In this document: positions 12,249-23,317 of the stretch, one piece after another
How the letters are laid out: each line of letters opens with the position of its first letter
How positions within the stretch are numbered: the stretch's first letter is position 1
Assembly (NCBI GenBank): GCA_034638255.1
Contig: JAWPGT010000016.1
Location: 434,001 to 498,000 of the forward strand
DNA from: Coprinus comatus
Taxonomy: Eukaryota; Basidiomycota; Agaricomycetes; Agaricales; Agaricaceae
Reading direction: 5' to 3'
DNA: 64,000 nucleotides
Notes under the pieces: model-generated
What the model was told of the DNA's origin: nothing
Databases searched by the model: none
The model's input: only the letters and a program-made list of their open reading frames with translations
Made by a program: the position numbers and the translations under genes

Positions 12249-13818
12249 TTAAGATAAAGCTTTTTGTACATGCCAACGGATATATGGTATAAGACGTCCC
12301 ATTGTTTCAAACGAGCACGCCCAACGCAGGAACCTAACAACAAGAGGAACAGGAGGTTCCCGGTATGCCTCCCAGTCTTGCACAAGTGAAATCGGGAGGT
12401 CTTTCCAACGATTACAGCATTCATAATCTATTTTCTCCCAAGCAGAGAGCTGGTGGTAGCGCTGTGATATTGTGTCATTAGACAGCGCAGAAATCCCGTC
12501 GTTGAAGAAATCCAGAGCCTCTTGTGCAGTGGATCGGCGTGAAGGATTTCGTGCAGTCATGCGGTCAAGGAAAGGAGCGAGAAATGGAACATCTCGACAA
12601 TGATGCTAGATAAATCGTCACTTTCTGGCCTGCAGGTTGGTGATAGTACATACCTGGGACCAATGACAAAAGATAATTCCCAAACACCCTACGTCAAAGG
12701 CGAAAGGGTTGTAGTCAGGCTGACCATGATTAATATCAGGTGGTCTAGGAAAAGAGCCATCCCATGCCTCCCAATAGGGAAACCTGAAGGTCGCTAGATC
12801 AGTGCCCTCCGGAGCTATCATGGAGATGTCGAAGTCGAAGATCGCATAGCGAAGTTCACCAGCTTTCCGAAGACGTTGCCTGCGGCCATTATTATCACAC
12901 CCCGACTGTGTGAAGCAATTAACCAAGAAATTCTTCGTAGAGATATCCTGTGGGATACATCAGAGGTAATTTTAACAACTTGAAGGATTACTAACGCGAT
13001 GCACAATGTTCTTTGAGTGAAGGAAATATTACCCCTGGATCAAAGCTATGTCAGAAGTTTGCCATCTGCGACCGTCACCACCAAACCTTTAGCAAAACAG
13101 GCATAACTTCCAACATAGCTCCTAAAGAATCTGGTTCAGGAATCATAGCGTTATCTCCCCACCTGTTGACACATCAGAGTAGATTCATATAAAAAAAAGT
13201 TCTAATTCCGTACCTTGGCATGACTACAAAACAACAGCGTTCAATACTCAATATATCCAGAATTGGGAGCATGCCATTCTGTTCTAAAGTTTCCATGCTT
13301 TCCTGCCTGAGCATTTCCATAATTCGATGTTCATCCGAACCACGAAGAACCAATTTAATCACTACGTGGCGACCATCGGTATCTTGTGCAAAAGCTAGCT
13401 TTCCCTACCCCTAAGACGATGAGCATAGTAAATCAGAACAAATCGTTTGCCCACATAAGTAGATCCCGCGCTTCTACTTTCCTTGGCGCACGTACCAGGC
13501 ATGACGTGGTGATGTGCATAAGGATAGTTTGCCTTGACATAATCGTCATGGTCTGGGATGCGTGGTATGGATTGGTCAGGATATGGCTGATCTTCACCTT
13601 CCTCAAATCCGTATCTTTCATAAAGGGTGTCCCCCTGGTCTTGAACCACTCAAAAGTTAACGGAGCGTCCCAGAACTTGGCTCTTTTGGCATATTTTGCC
13701 CAGTATTCCTTGTCGTTGTCTGCACTATTTATTGGCCATTCTAACAGAGCAGTAAGTTCAGGCTAGGTGGGAGGTGAGCAAACCGGCATGGACGAAATGT
13801 AGATGTACTTACATCCAT
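12249..13818 (-). pseudogene. kinase-like gene, copy A, disabled
   Basis: Paralogue of copy B with the same exon plan. It starts MD then a GTAAGT donor (13818-13813), continues PELTALLEWPINSAD, and ends QKALS at 12249. Compared with B, two lesions are visible. One base is missing near 13628-13635, where B reads WFKARGYTLYKRY and A reads WFKTRG and then changes frame into DTLYERYGFEE. In the short exon before the catalytic loop, one base fewer than B gives an in-frame stop at 13029-13031. Elsewhere the sequence is well kept: VVIKL, MLPILDILSIERCCFVVMPR, HR|DISTKNFLVN, FDFDIS and NPFAFDVGCLGIIFC. The preservation suggests recent inactivation, or base-calling errors. If both lesions were errors, this would be a full-length sister of B. 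Confidence 0.8.
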
Positions 13819-14366
13819 CTTCAACAGTCGTCTAAGTCACGTATCGTTCTCTGAGCATCAGTATTCAAACTGTCATGTGATTACTCTGTGGACTTCAATC
13901 AAACGTTCATATATTCACTTGAGACTGCTGCTTGGCAGCAGACACCTCACGATAACGTCATGTTTTTCTTTTCTGCACAGGGGTCATGAATATTTTACTG
14001 AGGCTCAACGGTTCAAAAGTAAATACAATTTATATGTGAATGTTTATGATTGTTGGTTGACACACAAATACCTAAATTAGGCCAAGCACGTAACAAGAAA
14101 GTGTGCATCAGGGCACAACGTGTGGCGACGAGGTGGCGATGATTTCTCACAGTAGGGACCTCGCTGTCGCTCGGTAAATCATGATCTCTGTTGTCTTGTT
14201 GAGACATTGGAATGCGACGTATCAACCTTATCAACAGTAAGAGCTTACAGCTAACTAGTCATGGAACTATGCTGAACATCCATGGAATTGTGAATCGTGA
14301 TTGGAGAAATAATGACTTGAAAAGCGAGAATTTGTGTTTTCACCCTAATACCCTGTCAATATAAAA

Positions 14367-15949
14367 CTAGTAGGGTAACATCTGTCGTAGGTGCCAACGG
14401 ACATATGGTATAAAGCGTCCCAGTGTCTCAAATGAGCACAACCAGCGGAGGAACCTAATCGAAAAAGGGACGGGAGCTTCCCTATATGCTACCCAATGTT
14501 CGGGAAGTGGGGTTGGGACATCTTTCCAGCGATCACAGTGATCATAAAGTTCGTCCGAAGTTCCATCGTATATTTTTAACAGGGCATCGTTATTCAGTTC
14601 TGATACTCTGTCATTAAAAAAATCAAGAGCCTGTTGCGCAGTAAATCGTCGAGAAGTATTCCTCATAGTCATGCCGTCAAGTAAAGGGGCGAGAAATGGA
14701 AGATCTCCACAATGTTGCTAGGCGGATTATCAATATTTGTGAAAAGGCCTTAGAGATGGTTGAAAGCAAATATATACCTGCAACTGGTGACAAAAAATAA
14801 CTCCCAAACATCCAACATCAAAGGCAAATGGATCGTAGTCTGGCTGGCCATGACTGACATCGTGCGGCTGAGGATACGAGCCCTCCAATGCCTTCCAGTA
14901 GGGGAGTCTAAAATTTGCTCGATCTACACCGTCGGGAACTATGATGGAGATGTCGAAGTCGAATATCACATAACAAAGTTCACCAGCTTCGCGAAGCTGT
15001 TGCCGTTTACTATTTGACCCAGGCCGCGGTTCTGTGAAGCAATTAACCAAGAAATTCTTCCCAGAAATGTCCTATGCAACAGCCGTCATATCAGATTTTT
15101 GGTTTTGATGAATCCGAGAATTACTGACGCGATGCACTATGTTCTTAGAGTGAAGGAAACATAGGCCCTAGGTCAATGTTAGATCAAGAGTTTGCTATCT
15201 GCTGCCATCACCGCCAAACCTTGAGTAAATCACGCATAATCTCCAACATTTCTCCTAAAGAGTCCGGTCGAGGACGCATAACGTCATCTCCCCACCTGTA
15301 GAGACATGGGAGTAAATTCACGTAGCGAAAGTTGCGAAGCCATACCTTGGCATAACTACAAAACAAAATCGTTCAATAGTCAAGATATCCAAAATAGGGA
15401 GCATGCTATTCTGCTTTAGAGTTTCCATGCCTTCCTGATTGAGAATTTTGAATATTTGAAACTCGTCTGAATCCTTGAGAACCAATTTAATCACTACATG
15501 GTGACCATTGGTATCTTGGGCAAATGCTAGCTTTGCCTATATAAGGGCGGATGAGCGGAGTAAAGGAGAAGCTTTGTGCACCCACAAAAGTATGCTCCGC
15601 AGTCCTATTTTCACTGCTGTGCGGTATGGTATGGTGGTGTGCATATGGATAGATTACTTTGACATAATCGTCATCGTCTGGGATACGCGGAGTGAATTGA
15701 TCGGGATAATATTCCAATTCCTCTTCATCCATCACATATCTCTTGTAGAGGGTATAACCTCTTGCCTTGAACCAGTCAAATGTTGTTGGAGAATCCCAGA
15801 ACTGGGCCCTCTGGATGTACTTTGGCTGTTGCTCTTCGACCGATTCCATATTATTGACAGGCCATTCAAATCGAATTGTGAGCTCAATCTAAATAATAGG
15901 TTAGTAAGCCTTCGCCTAAATCAGTCAGAGAATAGGAACTTGCATCCAT
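14367..15949 (-). CDS. protein kinase-like protein, copy B, intact, 419 aa
   Basis: Member of a kinase-like family expanded in mushroom genomes. Exons: 15949-15944 (only Met-Asp), 15888-15586, 15536-15346, 15295-15220, 15167-15129, 15071-14778, 14717-14367; all phases agree. N-lobe: WDSPTTFDWFKARGYTLY, then a lysine in VVIKL (about K120). C-lobe: FLHSKNIVHRD with D206 and N211 (HRDISGKN), a DFD in place of DFG at 243-245, and DYDPFAFDVGCLGVIFC in the position of the usual D-x-W/x-G helix. The catalytic Asp and Asn are kept but there is no clear glycine loop and DFG is altered, so activity is uncertain. The first intron appears to use a GC donor (GCAAGT), where copy A has GTAAGT. It lies head-to-tail with A between the two DUF1275 genes. 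Confidence 0.82.
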
Positions 15950-16859
15950 CCTTTGAATAAGTAATGAGTTCAAAATCACCGAGCGATCGGCAAGGTTTAC
16001 ACTGCGAAAATCCAGCTACATCATGTGATTTTTATTACTTTTCTAATTATCATTTTGTGCCAATTGTACACACTCACAAGCAATCCCACGAACCTCTGAC
16101 CTCTATCTAGCCTGTGTGCTCTGACTGACCTCAATCGGAACAGTATTACTGCCCGATTTACTGCTATACCAAATGTTCTTCTACATTAACCAATAGATAG
16201 ATCATCAGGTTCATCTGCAAAAGAGTCAACTTCTTGTAACAACTTTATTCGTGGATAGCAATAAAAAAACTTTTCTGGCCCTGCTTCAATCTCAATACAT
16301 TTTTGAAAAAGCATCCGCTATTGAGGAAGTAAGTCTTATTGCGAGGTGGGTGCTGTGGAAGGCAGCCTCTAGTACAAGATCTATGTCGATTTTGCGTAGT
16401 CATGTGATGTGATCTCTCTTTTTTTTGCATTCATTAATATACCGCTGTGACAAACCAGCCTATTTATAGTTTGGGCTTGCATTCATCCAGGTTCATCCGA
16501 AGTCCTGAAGAGATAAAGAAGTTCGGACGTTTCCCAATGACCAGGGTCATTTATAATCTTTGATGGATGAGCTATGACCAGTACAGAAGCCAAAGATGAT
16601 AGCACTATGATAGCTATATTGACTCACGAGATAATTAACAGTTACTCCGATTATCGTGCACTTCTACTGGTTTTTCGGAACATGCTTCAAATTTTTTAGT
16701 TTCAACTTTCGTAGCCTAGGTCATCTATTGTCATCTATATAAAACAAACATCTAGAGTATCGAATTCTACTACTAGGAGAAAGTCAGAAGGGTCAAAACA
16801 AGAACCAAAAACAAACTTGTAAGCTATGGAATAAGTACCGATCTGAGATGATGATGTAA
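15950..16859. other. intergenic, upstream of kinase-like copy B
   Basis: AT-rich, no supported gene. A 61-codon minus-strand frame near 16245-16430 has no identifiable features. Confidence 0.5.
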
Positions 16860-18720
16860 CTACAACATGATAAAAAAAATAACCCATCGAAACTCTATAG
16901 TACTAGTGACAATTCCGAGTATTATACAGAAAAAAATGGAAAATGAAATAACGAATCATGCAAGTGTGGTTCGACAATGAATGGAAAAGAAATATGCGTG
17001 TGTACGTGCAATCTATACCGAGAATGAGACCGTAAAAGATAAAGGCACCATTATAAGATGATAGCATCGGGTTTTGAAGGAATAAATAACCATTGTAGGG
17101 TCACAAATACCCTGAAAGCAACAGCGAAACCCAAAGCTCCCACTGTTCCGAACGCGGTTGAAATAATAGTTCGTCCAGATATAGCGCCAAGAAAAAGAGC
17201 TCCGACTGCCAGCACACGATGATCCCGGGTGATGGAACGTTTGCGCCAATGGAAGAGACTTGGGTCACCCATTAACTCAACCCATAGACCTGTGATCACG
17301 ACTATAAAAAAGAAAAAGAAGTCAATCGAATAGGTCATAGTGTAGGTATAGATGGCAGGATAGGAAGACGTAGGGAATAGGAAAAAAGACTCACTAGTGG
17401 TTCCAAATTGGGTATTCAATCGTTGACCGATGATACCCTGAATACCCAAACTAAAGCTCATGCATCCCAAACCAACGAATGTCACGAGGCCAGACCATGA
17501 TGGCTCGTATCGTACACTGGCAAGACTAGGTTGATTGGCCTTTAAGAAGCAAAGAGAGGCACCCAATGTAAGGACAGCTTGAATGAATGTACCGAGCATA
17601 AGCCATAATCGTTTATGAGGGCCCATACGATCACCAATACGACCAAACAAGGAACCCAGTTGGAAAGCAATGAGAGAACAAAGAGCTTGCTGATCGGCTC
17701 TGTGGAATGTTTTATCTGGAAGACCATCCAACCCACCTTCGAGCACACGAGCGACGGCGAGGCAAAGCTGTAAGCATAGTGTGGTGAGCTTTTTGGTTCA
17801 ACATGTTACAGGCTGGAGATAAGGACTGACCTGGACGAAATTACCCGTTTGGAAACCGCACCACACGAAAATGGCCGAGAAGGATATCACATCACTAGGG
17901 CGCTGTCTAATCAACACAATATTGAGCGCGGTAACAAACAACAAGAGCCTACAGATAACCAGTCATGAAGCAATAAGCAGACAGGGGACCGGTTGTTTGT
18001 AGAGGGTCGACATCCTGTTGTAGGTACTGCCAGAACGAGAGTTTGTGCTTTTCGCCGTTGTGCTCTAAGTCGGTTTCGATGACATGCTCCGTGGTCATGG
18101 AGTCGGATGAGTAGCTGTACTCCGTATCGCACAAGCTACCGGCCACGGTCGTCGTCCTTGAAAGAGACATAGGCACTGGGAAAATGGGGGAAAATGAAAG
18201 GCACGTATAAATTTAAACGCCCTTTTGTAGAACAGGCCCAGGCTTACACAAATCAGGTGTTTCTCGGCACTGTTGGAAGGGTAATGGCGTTTAGCGGAAG
18301 CCCGATTCGGCTCGATGATGCTATGTGACTTGATACGTCTGTTGTAGAATTGTTAAGGATTAATCTAGAAAGCGAATCAAAGAGTAGGAATCGGCTAGTA
18401 CCTGTTGGTATCGCCTGGAGAAGTTGTTTTTTGCTTATCGTAGTCCTATGGCTGAGTACCCAGTATCCGCCACTAACCCCTCCCCTGCGCGCTGCCTGCT
18501 CGCTGACTGCGAACAGGGAGGTTGTGCTAATTGCGGATTCGCGCCCTGACTTCGACGCCTCGTAACGAAGTTTGAGCGATGTCCAATCGTTGCGTGGTAA
18601 GGATGCAAAGGGTAATGGTTGTGACCCTAAAATACAAAACGGATCAATATGTTCCGGCGTATATGTATTTTTGTAAAACACCGCTTGATCAAACATAGAT
18701 GTTTCAGGTTTGTATCAGGA
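16860..18720. repeat. segmental duplication, copy 2 (DUF1275 gene plus flanks)
   Basis: Partner of 8640-10660. Homology covers the gene, part of the 3' flank and at least 500 bp of 5' flank, including GGCGTTTAGCGGAAGCCC near 18285 and AACGGATCAAT near 18640. The stretch 18420-18560 is GC-rich and has no counterpart in copy 1, which holds a different unrelated stretch at that place. Confidence 0.75.
17051..18170 (-). CDS. DUF1275 (YoaK-like) membrane protein, copy 2, 305 aa
   Basis: Paralogue of the gene at 8820-9885. Exons: 18170-17953, 17906-17831, 17767-17395, 17301-17051, giving 306 codons including stop. An ATG two codons upstream (18176) is also possible; 18170 was preferred because it aligns with MSLSKTT of copy 1 as MSLSRTT. 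Family landmarks: FWQYLQQDVD, GPLSAYCFMTGY, FVWCGFQTGNFVQ, ADQQALCSLIAFQLGSLFGR, GDRMGPHKR and several hydrophobic helices. The N-terminal soluble part is about 19 residues longer than in copy 1. The last intron happens to stay open in frame, so an unspliced reading would wrongly insert about 30 residues; the copy 1 intron contains a frame break at the same place, which supports splicing. Function of the family is unknown. Confidence 0.88.
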
Positions 18721-20162
18721 AGATGGTTGACTCAACACAAAACGATTGGATAGAACTGCAAGAATTTGCTTAGAGCAGATATAAGCATAGTTTTTAATGC
18801 ATTTTCAATGGCTTTTGAAGACGCTTTGTGGAACTGGAAGAAGAGCATCGGGAATCAGATTCGGGATTATCGATCTGATCGATCATTGCGACCGGGACAA
18901 TTCTGACAGGTCCTCGATTCAATCATGTGGCCAAGCCTATTCGATGACTAATAACTTTAGATAGGTCAGTCTAGAGCCTAAAACTGTGGCTTGTGTTTTA
19001 CATGTTCAACAACAGTGCAGATGGACAGATATGTAAAACCCTTGACAATTGCGGTCATAATTGTAGCAGATTTGTAGTGGCCTCTTGCGGTGCCAGAGTC
19101 GGCCCGAAAATCACAGGTTTTGCATTCTATTTACGTCCAATGACATTCCGTCATCCGCCAATCAGTGCAAATTCTGCGCACACAATTCCCTGTGTGGCGC
19201 GCTAATAAATTAAGTCTTGTGGAATGCGTGAATTATGCTGTAGCATTCCTGATGATTATCGCCAGTGACGCCTGCAGTGCACATGTTTCTAATTCGCTCA
19301 CTTAATCTATGAGCCTGAACCTTGACCAAATCTCAGGACGTTGGATAGACCAGCCTCAAGTCTGACCAGTAGATAGATACTGCTTTCACTCAGACTATTG
19401 TTAACCATGAAGAGAGGTTCAAAGGTTCATTGTCTGAACTCATGTTGCTATAATAACCGGCAAACCTGAGACAACGTGGGAACGGGGGAAAATAACCGCA
19501 TAATCAACCAATGAACGAACACAAGGAATACGAGTCGCTCTGGTTGGGCGGCCACGGGTAAGGAAATTCTATTCATAGGAGTATCTGGCGAATCAGAAGC
19601 CCAACACGCTGGAGATGATAACCTATTTCTGGTTTGAATTCTTTTGTTTGAGCCGTTGTCTCTGGACCTTACTTCAGTCTGAGTTCATTTTTTAAAAACA
19701 AAGTCAATTAAGGGCTACATGATCGGATTCAGAACTCGGATACAATTTTGACCGACAATTCGGCGCTATCGGAATGACAAGGAGTTGAGGTAGAGGGTTT
19801 GATGAAACAATTCATTTCAGAGATAAGCAGCAACCTCGTGTGTATGTGTCATTGATAGAAAAGCAGAACTTTAGCGCTCAACGCTCCGCTTGAAGTTGAG
19901 CCTTGTTCGTTCGTTTTTTTTGTTTTTCCAGCCATCTTCCACTCTCGGCGAAATATGTGAAGAGGATGATAAGCGATCCTCAGCGTATACGGGAACAGAC
20001 CAGGAACTTGAATGTTTGAATCGGGAACGAAAGCAGAGAGTCAAAAGCTCCACAGTTGTTTGTCACATGTGTTCTTATTTGTAACAGAGACCATTGCCAA
20101 GCAGCAAAGTGATACTGGTCACTTAATTGATTGATCACATTATATTCATTAATTGGGCACTG
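18721..20162. other. intergenic upstream of CSN5
   Basis: About 1.4 kb with no supported gene. Divergent promoters for DUF1275 copy 2 and CSN5 would lie at its two ends. Confidence 0.55.
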
Positions 20163-21605
20163 ATGTCCTCAAACATCGCACTACAATCCTTTTCTTTGAA
20201 TAATGACATACTTGAAGTCTCACCACAAGATGAGATTTTTCGTTACGATGCTGAAGCAGATAGGAAAATAAATAGAGAAGCACCGTGGAGTTCTAAGTAC
20301 GTGTTTATTATTCGTGTTGCAGTTGTGATCAACCTCCATCAAAGAGGTACATAATAGAACTAAGTACCATTTCACAGTCCTAATTACTTCAAATCTTGTA
20401 AGATTTCGGCTATTGCGTTGATCAAGATGGTACGGCGTGTTCCACCACACTTCTCTCGAGTGCGAGGTTGTTGTATACTAAGGTATAGATGTGATCTTAA
20501 TAGGTGATTCACGCGCGCTCGGGTGTACCACATGAAATTATGGGGTTAATGCAAGGAAAAGTAGTTGGGAACTCGCTGGTCATCATGGACTCTTTTGCGT
20601 TGCCTGTACAAGGAACCGAGACGCGCGTCAATGCTGCCAATGAGGCCAATGAATACATGGTAGAGTACATCAACAAGAGTGAAACGGTACGTCGGTTACA
20701 CATACCAATATTTGGTAACGCTGTTCTGAACCTTATTGTTCCTATAGGCTGGAAGAATGGAACATGCAATAGGATGGTATCATTCACATCCAGGATATGG
20801 TTGTTGGCTTTCGGGTATCGATGTTAATACGCAGATGAATAATCAGAGATTCCAAGACCCTTTCGTTGCTGTTGTTGTACGTCTCATTTATTTTTCTAAT
20901 TCCAGCCCTGTCCTGACATCCGTTTAGATTGACCCTAATCGCACTATCTCTGCCGGAAAAGTTGATATCGGCGCTTTCAGAACGTACCCAGAGAACTATA
21001 CTCCTCCAAACGTCTCAGCATCAGAATATCAATCAATTCCATTAAGCAAGATTGAAGATTTTGGTGTTCATGCAAATCAATATTATCAACTAGAGGTGGA
21101 GATCTTCAAGTCGTCTCTAGATAATGACCTACTAGCATTACTCTGGAACAAGTACTGGGTGAACACTCTCAGTCAGAGTCCGTTAATTTCTGTACGCTCA
21201 ATTTCACCATTTTGAAACGACAATATATTAACTGCAAACTAGAATAAAGCCTATGCTGTGTCACAACTGAGCGACTTGCAACAGAAACTCGCCAAAGCTC
21301 AGAGTACTGTGACTAATACGAGAGCAGTTCCGCCTACTTTGAAAGATAAGGAAAAGTCGGGAAAGAAAAAAGATGAAAAGAAAGAGGACAACAACCAGCT
21401 AGCTAAAGGAGTTAAAGATAGGTTAGTATCCTTCAAAGCTGAAGTTGATTTCTGAGGTTAATTGTGATCTAGCACCAAAATTGCTGCAGAGGCTCAACAT
21501 GGGCTGATTGCACAGGTTATCAAAGATGTTATATTCTCGATAAGGCCTAATGCACAGGTCAAGGTAGTGGATCTGGATCAAGTAACGGACATGGCTATAG
21601 GCTAG
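20163..21605 (+). CDS. CSN5: COP9 signalosome subunit 5 (JAMM deneddylase), 357 aa
   Basis: Catalytic subunit of the COP9 signalosome, the zinc metalloprotease that removes Nedd8/Rub1 from cullins and so controls SCF-type ubiquitin ligases in nucleus and cytoplasm. Exons: 20163-20296, 20378-20429, 20504-20686, 20748-20876, 20928-21191, 21243-21421, 21473-21605; 358 codons including stop. The JAMM motif is complete: E73 in [10 protein letters not shown], then [17 protein letters not shown] with H135, H137 and D148. Upstream of it come [16 protein letters not shown] and [11 protein letters not shown]; downstream are [20 protein letters not shown] and the helical C-terminal region. A lysine-rich insert ([17 protein letters not shown]) near residues 290-310 is probably disordered. 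Start chosen as [10 protein letters not shown]; a further in-frame ATG lies 12 codons upstream. Length and motif order match the family. Confidence 0.96.
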
Positions 21606-21805
21606 GTTGTTGTGTACTCGTCATGTCTTGTCGTTAGATTGTCCATTGTATATTATTAAATTCTCTGATCGGGATGGGCGGCTGATGGCGGTAGATCCGG
21701 CCCGTGAGCTTGTGGCCAAACAACTGCCAAACAGAATGGTTGTGTCCGCACCCGACAAACCTTACTCATCGTCAAGCCCTCAAGGAACCACCGACAGTCG
21801 CCAAA

Positions 21806-21961
21806 GTGAGTTAGGCCGCTGGTCTGCGTGTTGTGGAATGCTGTTGGACGTCTCTCAGAGAAAATCCGGTTGGATCTGCTGCTCTGGACGGCTGGATGCA
21901 CACGATGTGGATTGGATGACCTTTTGATACTGGAAACTGATGCAAATTATTTTTTTTGCAG
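21806..21961 (+). other. probable 5'UTR intron of the eL20 gene
   Basis: A GTGAGT donor after CGCCAAA at 21806 pairs with a T-rich acceptor ending AG at 21961, directly before the ATG at 21963. A leader intron is common in fungal ribosomal protein genes. No ATG lies in the 60 bp before the donor. Confidence 0.55.
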
Positions 21962-21962
21962 A

Positions 21963-22690
21963 ATGACCATCCAGGAATACCAAGTCGTCGGCCGCCATCT
22001 CCCCACCGAGTCGGAGCCCACCCCAAAAATCTACCGTATGCGGATTTTCGCGCCCAACGATGTTGTCGCCAAGTCCCGTTTCTGGTATTTCCTTAGGTAC
22101 GTTTATTATGACCTGTGATCGTGGTATGTGGTTTCTTAGTTGATCCACAGGCAACTCAAGAAGGTCAAGAAGGCCAGTGGCGAAATTATTGGTGTGAACG
22201 TTGTGTGTATTCTTGATGCCCTTGCAGCCCTCAAGAGGCAGGCGGAGCGGGATTGCTGACCAAGGACTCGCGACTTTGTCTCGCATTTGTTCCAATTTGT
22301 TTTTTAGATCCACGAAAAGAAGCCCTTGAAGGTCAAGAACTTCGGTATCTGGCTCCGTTACGACTCTCGCTCCGGTACCCACAACATGTACAAGGAGTTC
22401 CGTGAGCTCTCGCGTGCCGATGCTGTCAAGTCCCTCTACCAGGACATGGCTGCCCGTCACCGTGCCCGCTTCCGCTCCATCCACGTATGTCGAAATTGCC
22501 AACTGTTGTTTATGTTAAGATTCTCACTTGGGATGGGTAGATTCTCCGTGTCGTTGAGATCGAGAAGACTGAGGATATCCGCCGCCCCTACATCAAGCAA
22601 CTCCTTGTTCCCAGACTCAAGTTCCCCCTCCCTCACCGTGTTACCAAGGTCCGCTCGACCTTCGTCGCCAACCGCCCCAGCACCTTCTAA
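21963..22690 (+). CDS. RPL20: 60S ribosomal protein eL20 (L20/L18a), 170 aa
   Basis: Component of the large cytosolic ribosomal subunit. Exons: 21963-22096, 22151-22202, 22308-22484, 22541-22690, in phase, 171 codons including stop, close to the yeast length. Family signatures: [13 protein letters not shown] at the N-terminus, [30 protein letters not shown], then [38 protein letters not shown] and the end [20 protein letters not shown]. The fungal form is usually MAxxxEYQV; here the first residues are MTIQEYQV, so the start at the first codon after the leader intron is natural. Codon use is clearly more biased to C-ending codons than in the neighbours, as expected for a highly expressed gene. 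It lies 357 bp downstream of CSN5 on the same strand. Confidence 0.96.
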
Positions 22691-23317
22691 ATGTAATTAT
22701 CCTGTTGAGTTATCTGGTCACTTGGAGACTGGCAACTTTAGTGGATTGTTCCTCTAGTGGGTTAAGCTCAGTAGGTACACATGCCATATCATGATCTGTA
22801 TGTCCATGCCGCATATCATACATTTTTTCTGATACTGTCCGATGCTACCCTTGAGCGTTTGAGTTGAAGAAAAGGAATCAAATCTTATCTCAGACGAGTC
22901 TAGATTGTGATCGTGAGATATCAGATGAATTCTCGTTATTCCGTCTAGGCCTCCATATTTGCCTGCTTTAGAGCTGAGGCGCGGCTCTAATAATCACGGT
23001 ACCTCAACAGAGAACATGGATTAGCTTCACTTGCTGTTTGAATTACTCAATCTTATGCCCCAAGTGTTGTATACTTGAAACATGCAGTGATTCGCAAAGA
23101 TGGATGTCAAGGAACACTTTCATTTCATCACGGACATCAAGGAACTAGTACAACCTCAAGAACGAGGGTTCGTGCACATGTGAGCCCCCCGTTTTGTGAC
23201 GCTGTGTCAAGGAGACCAGTTATGTATTTTTAGCAATCAATATCTATGATGATCCCGTCATATGTCTGAACTAAAGTACCAACGAAGCATGCGAAATCAC
23301 GCCAACGAAGCTGTTAC
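22691..23317. other. intergenic
   Basis: 3' end of the ribosomal gene and upstream region of the next gene; no coding signal seen. Confidence 0.6.

Noticed and set aside
22203..22307. possible C/D snoRNA in an eL20 intron (TGATGC then CTGA)
   Set aside because: Boxes are imperfect and the closing stem is weak; no guide segment could be shown.
21656..22502. minus-strand frames up to 215 codons over the eL20 gene
   Set aside because: Antisense openness caused by strong codon bias of the ribosomal protein gene.
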